The position numbers and the translations under genes were made by a program. Under the pieces are notes generated by a model. The model did not search any database. It was not told the DNA's origin and saw only the letters and a program-made list of their open reading frames with translations. Source: Clostridiales bacterium (GTDB lineage: Bacteria > Bacillota > Clostridia > Ch29). From it: a stretch of 59,193 nucleotides of DNA. This document shows positions 10,474 through 19,252 of the stretch, piece after piece. The first letter of the stretch is position 1. Each line of letters opens with the position of its first letter. The stretch lies in contig JAAYJF010000061.1 of the NCBI GenBank assembly GCA_012523075.1, positions 1-59,193 of the forward strand. Reading direction: 5' to 3'.

Positions 10474-10776
10474 TCACCTCCAGGGATTTGTAAGCAGATT
10501 AACTAAATAGTAAGCCATCGGCTGCGCCAGAAACCTAATAAAAAGTAGTGCCAATACCGGCGAAAAGTCTATCATGCCTCCCCCGAAGGCACTCCTTTCC
10601 ATAAGCCTTCTAAAGGGCGACAGTATAGGCTCGGTAATACCGTATATTGCCCTGGTTATTGGGCTTCCAACCCCCGGGCTAATCCAAGAGAGTATTATCC
10701 TTATAATTATCAACAGTTCGACTACGTTGAAGAAGTATCCCAGGGATACTCTCAGTACCCAGTTCAACTGACCCAT
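10474..10776 (-). CDS. YggT family membrane protein
   Basis: IIRIILSWISPG...ITEPILSPFRRLM...IDFSPVLALLFIRFL. Confidence 0.92.
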   Translation of the reverse strand: MGQLNWVLRVSLGYFFNVVELLIIIRIILSWISPGVGSPITRAIYGITEPILSPFRRLMERSAFGGGMIDFSPVLALLFIRFLAQPMAYYLVNLLTNPWR

Positions 10777-10818
10777 TATTGACCTCCTTTTGTACTGCCA
10801 AGCGGCACCTCATCATGC

Positions 10819-11241
10819 CTATTTTTGCCACTTGAAAATCATTTTGTCCTTAAGCTCATCCTTTAAGTGCTCCGATATTTCCACATTGCTGGGGGCTGCT
10901 ATAAATATACCCCCAGATACTTTGTGCAGATTGCCGTCCAGACCATACACCGCACCGCTTAAAAAATCGAGAATACGCTGTGCCACCTCGTTTTCCAGTT
11001 TTTCAAGATTTACTATAACTGGCTTCCTGTTTTTTAAATTATCGCATATTTCCTCCGTCTGGTCAAAGGTAACCGGCTGATAAATCACCATTTTCACCTG
11101 GGATGCGGTACGTATGTCCAGAACCTTTCCTTTTTTCCTGGGAACTGGGTATGTATCCTCAATCTCCGGAGTGCTTTCCTCCGGTTCCGGGTCGACCAGC
11201 CCCAAAAAGCGCAGTATCTTATTCCACAAGCCGTTTTCCAT
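10819..11241 (-). CDS. sepF: Cell division protein SepF
   Basis: KPVIVNLEKLENEVAQRILDFLSGAVYGLDGNLHKVSGGIFIAAP. Confidence 0.95.
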   Translation of the reverse strand: MENGLWNKILRFLGLVDPEPEESTPEIEDTYPVPRKKGKVLDIRTASQVKMVIYQPVTFDQTEEICDNLKNRKPVIVNLEKLENEVAQRILDFLSGAVYGLDGNLHKVSGGIFIAAPSNVEISEHLKDELKDKMIFKWQK

Positions 11242-11259
11242 TTTAATCCCTCCCTGCTA

Positions 11260-11949
11260 CTACCCTCTTGCGCCAAATATTCCCGTTCCAACCCTAACAA
11301 TATTCGCACCTTCCTCGATGGCAACCTCATAATCCCCCGTCATTCCCATAGACAGGTAGTCCATATCCACTCCCTCGGATTTACCGGCTTTGATGGCCTC
11401 AAAAAGTTCCTTGAGCCTGGCAAAAACCGGCCTTACCTCTTCGGGGTTATTGGTAAAGGGCGCTATCGTCATAAGGCCCCTTATATGAATGTTTTTCAAG
11501 CCCTCCGCCTGCTGCAGAAAATCGCGGACCGTGACCGGTTCCATACCGAATTTGCTTTCCTCCCCCGAAACGTTTATCTGAAGCAGAACGTTCGCCCTCT
11601 TTCTTATTTTCTCGGCTCTTTTGTTTATCTCCCGTGCCAGGGCTATGGTATCCACCGAGTGTATCAAAGAAACCTTGTCAATTATGTATTTCACTTTATT
11701 CCTCTGAAGGTGCCCTATCATATGCCATTCCAGAGTGCAGTCCTTAAGGTCCTCGTACTTGCTTATTATTTCCTGTACCCTATTCTCCCCGATGGAAGTT
11801 ACCCCCAGGTCTGCGGCTTCCCTAATATTTTCAGAGCCCACCGTCTTGGTAACCGCCACCAGCTTTATATCCTCCCTTTTCCTGCCGGAGGCAGCGGCGG
11901 CCTCCCCTATTCGTTTGTTAACCAGTTCCAGGTTATCTCTTATGCCCAT
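11260..11949 (-). CDS. YggS family pyridoxal phosphate homeostasis protein
   Basis: LVAVTKTVGSENIREAADLGVTSIGENRVQEII, WHMIGHLQRNKVKYI, LSMGMTGDYEVAIEEGANIVRVGTGIFG. Confidence 0.95.
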   Translation of the reverse strand: MGIRDNLELVNKRIGEAAAASGRKREDIKLVAVTKTVGSENIREAADLGVTSIGENRVQEIISKYEDLKDCTLEWHMIGHLQRNKVKYIIDKVSLIHSVDTIALAREINKRAEKIRKRANVLLQINVSGEESKFGMEPVTVRDFLQQAEGLKNIHIRGLMTIAPFTNNPEEVRPVFARLKELFEAIKAGKSEGVDMDYLSMGMTGDYEVAIEEGANIVRVGTGIFGARG

Positions 11950-11952
11950 TTT

Positions 11953-13149
11953 CTAATCCTCCCGGTCCTTGTTTAATACTACCTTGTCGTACATCTTCAG
12001 CTCAGGTCCGGTATCCGCCCTTTCCACCACGGCGTTGGTACCGTCATGTCCCTTTACTATTACTTTCTTTTCTATGGTTTTATCGGCGTCCAGCACTTCC
12101 ACAACATGCTCGCCTTGCTTTTCGTAAACGGCGGAGAGGGGGACCACAAGCCCGCTGTATTTTCCCTTAATCACCGTCAGTTCCATGTGCCTTTTTTCGT
12201 ACAATCCGTGGAAGAAATCCTTAGCTTCAAACGCCGCTGTAAGCTCTCCTTCCAGCCTGTATATATCATTTACCCTAGCCCTTATACTATTCATTTCCTC
12301 GCCCGGAATGTCCAGCGTAACCACAGACCCCTGCTTCAGGTCACCAGCGAAGTCTTCGCTCAAATTACAGACAAAGTACCATGCATGGTTGTCTACAATC
12401 TTCAATGTCGGAACGCCCGCCTCAAGTTCCTTTGTAAAATCTACTCTTTCCACCTTTTGGGGAACCACACTAGAAGGTATTATCTCTTTTAGATTTTTTG
12501 GACTCAGCGCTTCCTCATAACCGTCCAAGGAATAAACCGGCACCCCGGAAAAGGGTGCGAATTCGGCCTTTATGCCTCCCTCTATCATTCCGTCCAGTTC
12601 CTCCTTCTGCCTTATTAGCTCCTCCCTCTCGGACTGGGTGGCATTTGCCGCAAGGCTGTAGTTCATTTCCCTGGCCAGCCTCTCCTTCTCGTAATAGACC
12701 ATAGCAAGGTTTCCCTCATCTATCAAATAGGCGATATTGGACAGGCCCTCACTGACAACCTTATCCGGCACAGCCGGCAGTGCAGAATTATCCTCCAGCG
12801 ACTGTAGCACCTGCAGCTTGTCATTTATTTCTTTATATTTATCGGTTAAGTCTGTATCTATATTATCCCTTTTTATCTCCAGCAGCTTTGAGTTGATAGG
12901 AACGCGTACGTTTTCCCTGGCGGCATAGGTAACCCTTCCTGAAATTGGTGCCTTAACCACCATTTCGTGCCTTACAATAACTCCGGCGACTTTTTGAGCA
13001 ATCATAACATCACCATGCCCAACCAGGGCCGTATCCGGCGCCCTATCGCCCAACCCTATCGCAGCCCTTACCAGCACAATAGTAAAAACCGCAAGCATTG
13101 CAAACCTTATGTATCCTTTCCTTTTTTTGGGTCTGGTCGCGTTTATCAT
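11953..13149 (-). CDS. HlyD-like membrane-fusion domain protein of the sepF/yggS neighbourhood
   Basis: N-terminal TM, biotinyl-lipoyl-like HEMVVKAPISGRVTYAARENVRV, C-terminal LVVPLSAVYEKQGEHVVEVLD. Confidence 0.75.
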   Translation of the reverse strand: MINATRPKKRKGYIRFAMLAVFTIVLVRAAIGLGDRAPDTALVGHGDVMIAQKVAGVIVRHEMVVKAPISGRVTYAARENVRVPINSKLLEIKRDNIDTDLTDKYKEINDKLQVLQSLEDNSALPAVPDKVVSEGLSNIAYLIDEGNLAMVYYEKERLAREMNYSLAANATQSEREELIRQKEELDGMIEGGIKAEFAPFSGVPVYSLDGYEEALSPKNLKEIIPSSVVPQKVERVDFTKELEAGVPTLKIVDNHAWYFVCNLSEDFAGDLKQGSVVTLDIPGEEMNSIRARVNDIYRLEGELTAAFEAKDFFHGLYEKRHMELTVIKGKYSGLVVPLSAVYEKQGEHVVEVLDADKTIEKKVIVKGHDGTNAVVERADTGPELKMYDKVVLNKDRED

Positions 13150-13262
13150 GATGGCACCTTCCGTTACAATATCATTATATAATTCTTCATCCTTCGCTAT
13201 TCTCCTTCCGTCAAATCCCTTTTATAATACTTCCCTGCCCGTATTACTTAGAATATACCAAT

Positions 13263-13292
13263 AAAAAAGGTACGCCCGAAGGTGTACCCTTT
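13263..13292 (-). terminator. Rho-independent terminator
   Basis: Minus strand AAAGGGTACACCTTCGGGCGTACCTTTTTT downstream of the 77-aa ORF. Confidence 0.85.
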
Positions 13293-13326
13293 CTTCAACC
13301 ATAAATCTATTATTCGTAGCAATAAT

Positions 13327-13560
13327 TCAGTCCCTGCAGTTTTTTTCCATTTCCAGCAACAGTTTATAACTTTCCACAAGCTGTACAGCCATCATGACCT
13401 TCTCTCCGCTAAATTTTTCTATAAGGTCATTGAAATCCTCGCTCTCCCTGTAATATACCTCCCGGAGCAGAGGATTTTTCTCAATTTTGTCTTCGATTCC
13501 GCTTAATACTTCCTTGACCTTCATTGCGGGTAGTTTCTCTTGTTTTGTATTTTCTACCAA
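13327..13560 (-). CDS. Hypothetical protein, 77 aa
   Basis: ORF with its own downstream terminator; no family recognised. Confidence 0.55.
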   Translation of the reverse strand: MVENTKQEKLPAMKVKEVLSGIEDKIEKNPLLREVYYRESEDFNDLIEKFSGEKVMMAVQLVESYKLLLEMEKNCRD

Positions 13561-13708
13561 GTTGAATACCCCCTCGCAATTTTTAGTAGTCTCTTTTAAT
13601 TATATATTATTTGTACGAATCCTTCTATATTTTTCCACAAAATTAATACAATTTACGATATAAAAAGACGCCTGTTGACGGTATTCAACGTATACAGTGC
13701 CATAATTT

Positions 13709-13745
13709 AAAAAACCGCCCAATCCCGAAGGATAAGCGGTTTTTG
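13709..13745 (-). terminator. Terminator downstream of tRNA-Pro
   Basis: Minus strand AAAACCGCTTATCCTTCGGGATTGGGCGGTTTTTT. Confidence 0.85.
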
Positions 13746-13746
13746 C

Positions 13747-13823
<77 letters not shown>

Positions 13824-13914
13824 TTGTTTTACGACGTATACTAATATAACATATTTAACTGTCCAATTCAACTGGTTTTTTGTGTTTTCGCCGGATAAAC
13901 GGCGGTATAAATAT

Positions 13915-14047
13915 TTTAAAGAATATAGGAGTAAGAAAGGAATACATAAATGACGTCAAAACCGGCAGGTTCCCCACCGCCGACCACGTGTATCACATCA
14001 AGGACAGCATAGAAGACTTCGAGAAGCTCTTTGCAGAATTTGAATAA
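13915..14047 (+). pseudogene. panB: Remnant of the 3' end of a panB-like gene (3-methyl-2-oxobutanoate hydroxymethyltransferase)
   Basis: Plus-strand frame ...LKNIGVRKEYINDVKTGRFPTADHVYHIKDSIEDFEKLFAEFE-stop resembles the PanB C-terminus (Y..DVK.G.FP...H); no PanB core upstream; followed by a terminator. Confidence 0.5.
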
Positions 14048-14053
14048 TAAGTA

Positions 14054-14081
14054 AGGGGTTCTCCTGTAAGAGAGCCCCTTT
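14054..14081 (+). terminator. Terminator after the panB-like remnant
   Basis: AAGGGGTTCTCCTGTAAGAGAGCCCCTTTT. Confidence 0.8.
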
Positions 14082-14269
14082 TAAATACATGCACCGCATA
14101 TTAATGCTAAATACAAAACGACACAGCAAGGCACCCGATACTCGACCTACCCATAGTTCCCGGATCCAAAGCAATACCCTGATGCCTACCAACCACCAAC
14201 TATGACCCAAAAGCCTTACTCTAACTCTAGTACCTAGCGTCTGTAATCTGTCATCTGTCGCTTAAAAGG

Positions 14270-14500
14270 GCAAAGCCCTAAGAATCTGCCTCTGTCAATC
14301 TAAACGTAGTGAAGAATCCGGCTTTGCCGTTCTGAACGTAGTGAAGAATCTTTTGCAATCAGACACAAGATCCTTCGTTTCACTCAGGATGACAGGCGTT
14401 ATGCAAGGTCCTTCGTTTCACTCAGGATGACAGGCGTTATGCAAGGTCCTTCGCTGCGCTCAGGATGACACGGCTATCGCTTAGTGTGACAACCACTTCG
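14270..14500. repeat. Array of GAAGAATC / CCTTCG..CTCAGGATGAC repeats, including a 38-nt tandem unit
   Basis: Left part repeats CTGAACGTAGTGAAGAATC; right part repeats its inverse GGTCCTTCGTTTCACTCAGGATGACAGGCGTTATGCAA in tandem (14369-14470). Confidence 0.85.
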
Positions 14501-14552
14501 CTAGGGATAACACACCGGAAGATATAAAAAGTTTTGAATGCGCTATATATGG

Positions 14553-16031
14553 TTACAGAATAATACAGATCAGCCCTCCGCTTCCTTCGTTGACTATCCT
14601 TTGCAGCGTAAGCTGCAGCTTTCCCTGGGCATCCTCCGGCATCTTGAGAAGTTTGTTCTGCAGTTGCTCCCGCACCAGGTCGTACAGGGATTTACCGAAT
14701 ATATTAGATTCCCAGAGCTTAGACGGGTTGTTTTCAAACTCCGATATCAGGTAGTTAAGTAACTCCTCGCTCTGTTTCTCGGTGCCCACCAGCGGAGACA
14801 CTTCGGTCTGAATATCCGCCCTTATCATGTGAATGGAAGGAGCACTTGCCTTCAGTTTGACCCCGAACCGGCTGCCCTGTTTGAATATCTCCGGCTCCTC
14901 CAATATCAGTTCGTCCAGTTTCGGGGATACGAGCCCATAGCCTGTTTCCCATACATCCGTCAGGGCAGAGGCTACCCTGTCATACTGCTTCTTGGCCCCT
15001 GACAGCTCCTCCACCAGCCCCAGAAGCTGGTGCTCGCCCTCCAGTGAATACCCAGTAATCTCTCCTATCACCCTGTAGAACAGCCCTGCCTCCGTTTTTA
15101 TGCTTATGCGGGCGATACCTTCGCCTAAGTTTATACTGTCAAGTACCGCCGTTTCGACGAACTGGTACGCACTGAAGGATGCCGGAATATCCTCGGTGTC
15201 TTTAAGCTTTTTCACCCCATCGGTGCTTTCCCTGACCGCCTTTATTATATCCTGCCTCAGCCAGTGCTCAAGGTCTAAGCCGTCCACCCAGCGGGGCAGG
15301 TCTATATGTATTTCGGTGACCGGGAATTCAAACAGTATTCTTTCCAGTATATAATGGACATCGTCCATGGACATGTTCATGCAGTCCACTACGCATACCG
15401 GCACTTCGTATTTAGCTTCCAATGCTTCCGCCATGTTTCTGGTCTCCTCAGCCCTGGGCCGGGTACTGTTAAGAATCATCACAAAGGGCTTGTCGAGGCT
15501 TTTAAGCTCTCTTACAACCCTTTCTTCCGCCTGTATATAGTTATGCCTGGGTATGTCGGTTATAGACCCGTCGGTGGTAACAAGAAGGCCTATGGTTGAA
15601 TGGTCATTTATTACCTTCCGTGTGCCCAGTTCCGCCGCTTCCTCAAAGGGTATCTTATTCTCAAACCACGGTGTGGATACCATCCTGGGCATTTCATCCT
15701 CCAGATGCCCCATAGCCCCCTTGACCATATACCCAACGCAATCCACCAGCCTCACCCGGAACTTGGCATTATCCTTCAACACTATCTCAACAGCTTCATT
15801 GGGCACGAACTTGGGCTCGGTGGTTGAAATGGTACGCCCCGCGCCGCTCTGCGGCAGTTCATCCTTAGCTCTTTCCCTTATGTAGGGATTGTCTATATTA
15901 GGCAACACCAGTAAATCCATAAATCTTTTGATGAAGGTAGACTTTCCCGTTCGCACAGGACCTACTATTCCAATATAAATATCTCCCTGGGTGCGCTCGG
16001 CTATGTCCTTATATATATTGAATTCTCCCAT
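14553..16031 (-). CDS. spoIVA: Stage IV sporulation protein A
   Basis: MGEFNIYKDIAERTQGDIYIGIVGPVRTGKSTFIKRFMDLLVLPNI; true start at 16031 rather than 16226. Confidence 0.97.
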   Translation of the reverse strand: MGEFNIYKDIAERTQGDIYIGIVGPVRTGKSTFIKRFMDLLVLPNIDNPYIRERAKDELPQSGAGRTISTTEPKFVPNEAVEIVLKDNAKFRVRLVDCVGYMVKGAMGHLEDEMPRMVSTPWFENKIPFEEAAELGTRKVINDHSTIGLLVTTDGSITDIPRHNYIQAEERVVRELKSLDKPFVMILNSTRPRAEETRNMAEALEAKYEVPVCVVDCMNMSMDDVHYILERILFEFPVTEIHIDLPRWVDGLDLEHWLRQDIIKAVRESTDGVKKLKDTEDIPASFSAYQFVETAVLDSINLGEGIARISIKTEAGLFYRVIGEITGYSLEGEHQLLGLVEELSGAKKQYDRVASALTDVWETGYGLVSPKLDELILEEPEIFKQGSRFGVKLKASAPSIHMIRADIQTEVSPLVGTEKQSEELLNYLISEFENNPSKLWESNIFGKSLYDLVREQLQNKLLKMPEDAQGKLQLTLQRIVNEGSGGLICIIL

Positions 16032-16162
16032 CCTCTTATCCCCCCTTTTACTAAATTGAACATGCTTTAACATTATATATATATGAGGGGAAAACCGTAT
16101 TATTACTAAAAAATCGGCCCTGCCCCTCCTGTAAAAGGAATTGGGACACACTGCATCAAGAA

Positions 16163-16190
16163 AGCCCCGGGACTTCTCCCGGGACTTCAC
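16163..16190 (-). terminator. Hairpin terminator between gpsA and spoIVA
   Basis: Minus strand AAGTCCCGGGAGAAGTCCCGGGGCTTTCTT. Confidence 0.65.
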
Positions 16191-16290
16191 CCCAACGCCT
16201 ACAAGCTGTGATCTGTGACCTATCACCCGCAGACACTACCCTAACGCCTACCAACTACGAACTGGCACCTGTGACCGGTGATCTGTTTTT

Positions 16291-17307
16291 CTACCATCCT
16301 TCCACTATCTCTTCTGTTTCGTGCGTTCTGGTCCTTAGCATAAGATTTTCCACCGACTTTTTAACATCGGCCCCTTCGAACAAAACCCTGTAAATCTCCC
16401 TTGTTATGGGCATATCTATACCGTGCAGCACTGAAAGCTCGTAGGCCGCCTGGGTGGCCTTAACACCCTCCACCACCATCCGGGTACCCCCCAGCACTTC
16501 ATCCAGGGGCTTACCCTGGCCTATCTGTATTCCCGCCCTTCTGTTCCTGCTGTGCATGCTGGTGCAGGTGACAATCAAATCCCCTATGCCGGAAAGCCCT
16601 GCAAAGGTGGAGGCCTTTGCCCCCATCTTTACCCCGAGCCTTGCTATCTCCACTATACCCCTCGTCATAAGGGCAGCCTTTGTGTTGTCCCCGTATCCCA
16701 AGCCGTCCGATATACCGGCCCCTAAGGCAATAACGTTCTTTAGGGCACCGCCCATTTCCACCCCTATTATATCGGGGTTTGTGTAAACCCTAAAAGCCGG
16801 GGCCATAAACAGGTCCTGAACGTACTCTGCCATTTCCCGATCCGGACAGGCCGCAGCCACCGTCGTCGGCATACCCCTGCCCACCTCTTCCGCATGGCTG
16901 GGTCCGGACACTGCCGCTACCCTGTTATTGGGCAACCGTTCCTTTATTACCTCTGACAGGCGCTTAAGGGTACCTGGGTCCAACCCCTTGGCAACGTTTA
17001 CCAGCCTCTGGTCCGGCCTTATGGAAGGTGCCAAAGACTTTATAACACTACTCAAAACATGGGAGGGCACTGCGAAAATAATTGTATCGCAGCCATGAAT
17101 GCTTTCCTCCATGTCCCCCACTGGATTTATGTTTTCACCAAGTTTAACCCCAGGCAGATACATTACATTTTCCCGGGTCTCCTTTACAGTTTCAAGCAAG
17201 TCCTCCTCCCGAATCCATAGATTTAATCCTATTCCTTTGCCATCCAGTACCGTAGCAAGGGCGGTGCCCCAGCTTCCGGCTCCCACCACAGCAATTTTTG
17301 CACTCAT
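16291..17307 (-). CDS. gpsA: Glycerol-3-phosphate dehydrogenase [NAD(P)+]
   Basis: IAVVGAGSWGTALATVL, GVEMGGALKNVIALGAGISDGLGYGDNTKAALMTRG. Confidence 0.97.
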   Translation of the reverse strand: MSAKIAVVGAGSWGTALATVLDGKGIGLNLWIREEDLLETVKETRENVMYLPGVKLGENINPVGDMEESIHGCDTIIFAVPSHVLSSVIKSLAPSIRPDQRLVNVAKGLDPGTLKRLSEVIKERLPNNRVAAVSGPSHAEEVGRGMPTTVAAACPDREMAEYVQDLFMAPAFRVYTNPDIIGVEMGGALKNVIALGAGISDGLGYGDNTKAALMTRGIVEIARLGVKMGAKASTFAGLSGIGDLIVTCTSMHSRNRRAGIQIGQGKPLDEVLGGTRMVVEGVKATQAAYELSVLHGIDMPITREIYRVLFEGADVKKSVENLMLRTRTHETEEIVEGW

Positions 17308-17311
17308 ATCT

Positions 17312-17920
17312 TTAGTCCCCCTTTTTTGGTGTTAGTTTTATGCTAACCTTTGATTCCTGTCCGCCAAGCAGCCTTTTTATGTTATCCTTGTGCCTTACAA
17401 GGGCAAAGGCGCTTATCACAACCGAAAATACTATCATCTCCTGTGACAGCCCAAAAGCAATCACCAATACCGGGTAGCACAGCGCGCACACCACCGAAGC
17501 CAGCGATACGTACCTGGTGGTCAGTATTATAATTATGCCGGCGATAAGGAGTATCATCGCCACCCGTATATCAAGGCTTAAAAGAACGCCCAGCGAAGTC
17601 GCTATTCCTTTGCCGCCTTTAAAATTCAGTACAAAGGGCCAGTTGTGGCCGCACACCACCACAATACCGGCAATAATAGCGCCGACATCTCCGCCTCCCA
17701 GATGTCTTCCAACTACTACCGCGACTACTCCCTTTAATAGGTCAATTGCAAGGGCAAGAACGGCGGGTTTGCTGCCTAATACCCTGTTAACATTAGTTGC
17801 ACCGGCGTTTCTGCTGCCGTGTTCCCTTATGTCAATACCCCCAACCACCTTACCTATTATGTACGCTCCGTTTATGTTGCCAAGCAGGTATCCCGCAAGG
17901 GACGAGATTACTAAACCCAT
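17312..17920 (-). CDS. plsY: Glycerol-3-phosphate acyltransferase PlsY
   Basis: LGNINGAYI, HGSRNAGATNVNRVLG, NFKGGKGIATSLG. Confidence 0.96.
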   Translation of the reverse strand: MGLVISSLAGYLLGNINGAYIIGKVVGGIDIREHGSRNAGATNVNRVLGSKPAVLALAIDLLKGVVAVVVGRHLGGGDVGAIIAGIVVVCGHNWPFVLNFKGGKGIATSLGVLLSLDIRVAMILLIAGIIIILTTRYVSLASVVCALCYPVLVIAFGLSQEMIVFSVVISAFALVRHKDNIKRLLGGQESKVSIKLTPKKGD

Positions 17921-17923
17921 TGG

Positions 17924-19252
17924 CTATACTCCTCCTTTATTCTCCCTTTCCCTTACCACAATCCTAACAGGCGTCCCTTCAAAGCCGAAGGCTTCCCTGA
18001 GCTGGTTTTCTATATAACGGAGATAGGAAAAATGCATAAGCTCTCTGTTGTTAACAAACAGCGCAAAGGAGGGAGGCTTTACCCCGAACTGGGTACCATA
18101 GAAAATCTTAAGCCTCTTACCCTTGTCGGAGGGGGGCTGGTTTATAAGCGTGGCTTCGCCTATTACGTCGTTCAGCACCCCGGTGGTAACTCTCAACGCA
18201 GCATTTGCGGCTACCTTGTCCACAAGATCTAGTATCCGGCCCACCCTCTGTCCGGTCTTTGCCGACACAAAAACTATTGGTGCATAATCTATAAAGGCAA
18301 GCTTTGTCCTAATGCTTCGCTTATATTCTTCGGTTGTCCCGGTCTGTTTCTCATAAAGGTCCCACTTGTTTACCACCACTATACAGGCCTTGCCCTCCTT
18401 ATGAATATGGCCGGCAATTTTGGTGTCCTGATCGGTAGGCCCCTGGCAGGCGTCTATTACAAGTATGCTCACATCGCTCCTTGTTACCGCAGTCAGCGCT
18501 CTTATTACGCTGTACTTTTCTATCGCATCTTCTATACGGCTCTTTCTTCTTATGCCGGCGGTGTCTATAAATATGTACTCCCTGCCTTCAGCCGTCAAGG
18601 GGGTGTCTATTGCGTCCCTCGTGGTTCCGGGCACGTCGCTTACTATAACCCTGTCTTCCCCCAAGATTCTGTTAAGCAGTGACGATTTGCCCACATTGGG
18701 TTTACCCAGTATCGCAACCCTGGTGATGTCAGCATCCTCCTCCTCGCCCCTTCGCGCGGGAAACCTTGCCACCACCTCGTCCAGCAAATCGCCAAGCCCC
18801 AGCTGCTGTCCTGCGGATATGGGTATGGGGCTTCCCAGGCCCAGGTTGTAGAACTCGTAAATATCCTTTTCTCTTTTTTCCGAATCCACCTTGTTGCATA
18901 CAAGCAACACCGGTTTATTGGTTTTCCTCAGCATGTCCGCCACCTCATGGTCGGTGGAGGTCATTCCCTCCCTTGCATCCACCATAAACAGTATAACATC
19001 CGCCGTATCAATGGCTATCGCAGACTGCTCCCTCATTTGTTCAAGGATTGGGTCCTTTGTTGAAAACTCTATGCCCCCGGTATCTATCAGCGTGAATTTA
19101 TGGTCCAACCATTCCACGTCGGCATATATCCTGTCCCTTGTTACACCGGGAGTATCCTCGACGATGGATATTCTTTTTCCAGCTATTTTATTGAAGAAGG
19201 TTGACTTTCCAACGTTGGGCCTTCCTACAATCGCTACTATAGGTTTGGTCAT
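17924..19252 (-). CDS. der: Ribosome biogenesis GTPase Der
   Basis: Two tandem GTPase domains (GRPNVGKSTFFN, GKPNVGKSSLLN) and C-terminal KH-like region. Confidence 0.97.
   Translation of the reverse strand: MTKPIVAIVGRPNVGKSTFFNKIAGKRISIVEDTPGVTRDRIYADVEWLDHKFTLIDTGGIEFSTKDPILEQMREQSAIAIDTADVILFMVDAREGMTSTDHEVADMLRKTNKPVLLVCNKVDSEKREKDIYEFYNLGLGSPIPISAGQQLGLGDLLDEVVARFPARRGEEEDADITRVAILGKPNVGKSSLLNRILGEDRVIVSDVPGTTRDAIDTPLTAEGREYIFIDTAGIRRKSRIEDAIEKYSVIRALTAVTRSDVSILVIDACQGPTDQDTKIAGHIHKEGKACIVVVNKWDLYEKQTGTTEEYKRSIRTKLAFIDYAPIVFVSAKTGQRVGRILDLVDKVAANAALRVTTGVLNDVIGEATLINQPPSDKGKRLKIFYGTQFGVKPPSFALFVNNRELMHFSYLRYIENQLREAFGFEGTPVRIVVRERENKGGV

Noticed and set aside
13998-14210. 70-aa minus-strand ORF
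   Set aside because: Spans the panB-like relic terminator and low-complexity repeat; no RBS or family similarity seen.
14270-14500. Possible CRISPR array
   Set aside because: Unit lengths vary, there are no unique equal-length spacers, repeats are inverted in two halves, and no cas genes are present.
16032-16226. N-terminal extension of SpoIVA in the ORF track
   Set aside because: The SpoIVA family starts at MGEFNIYKD; the extension is non-coding and includes repeat sequence.
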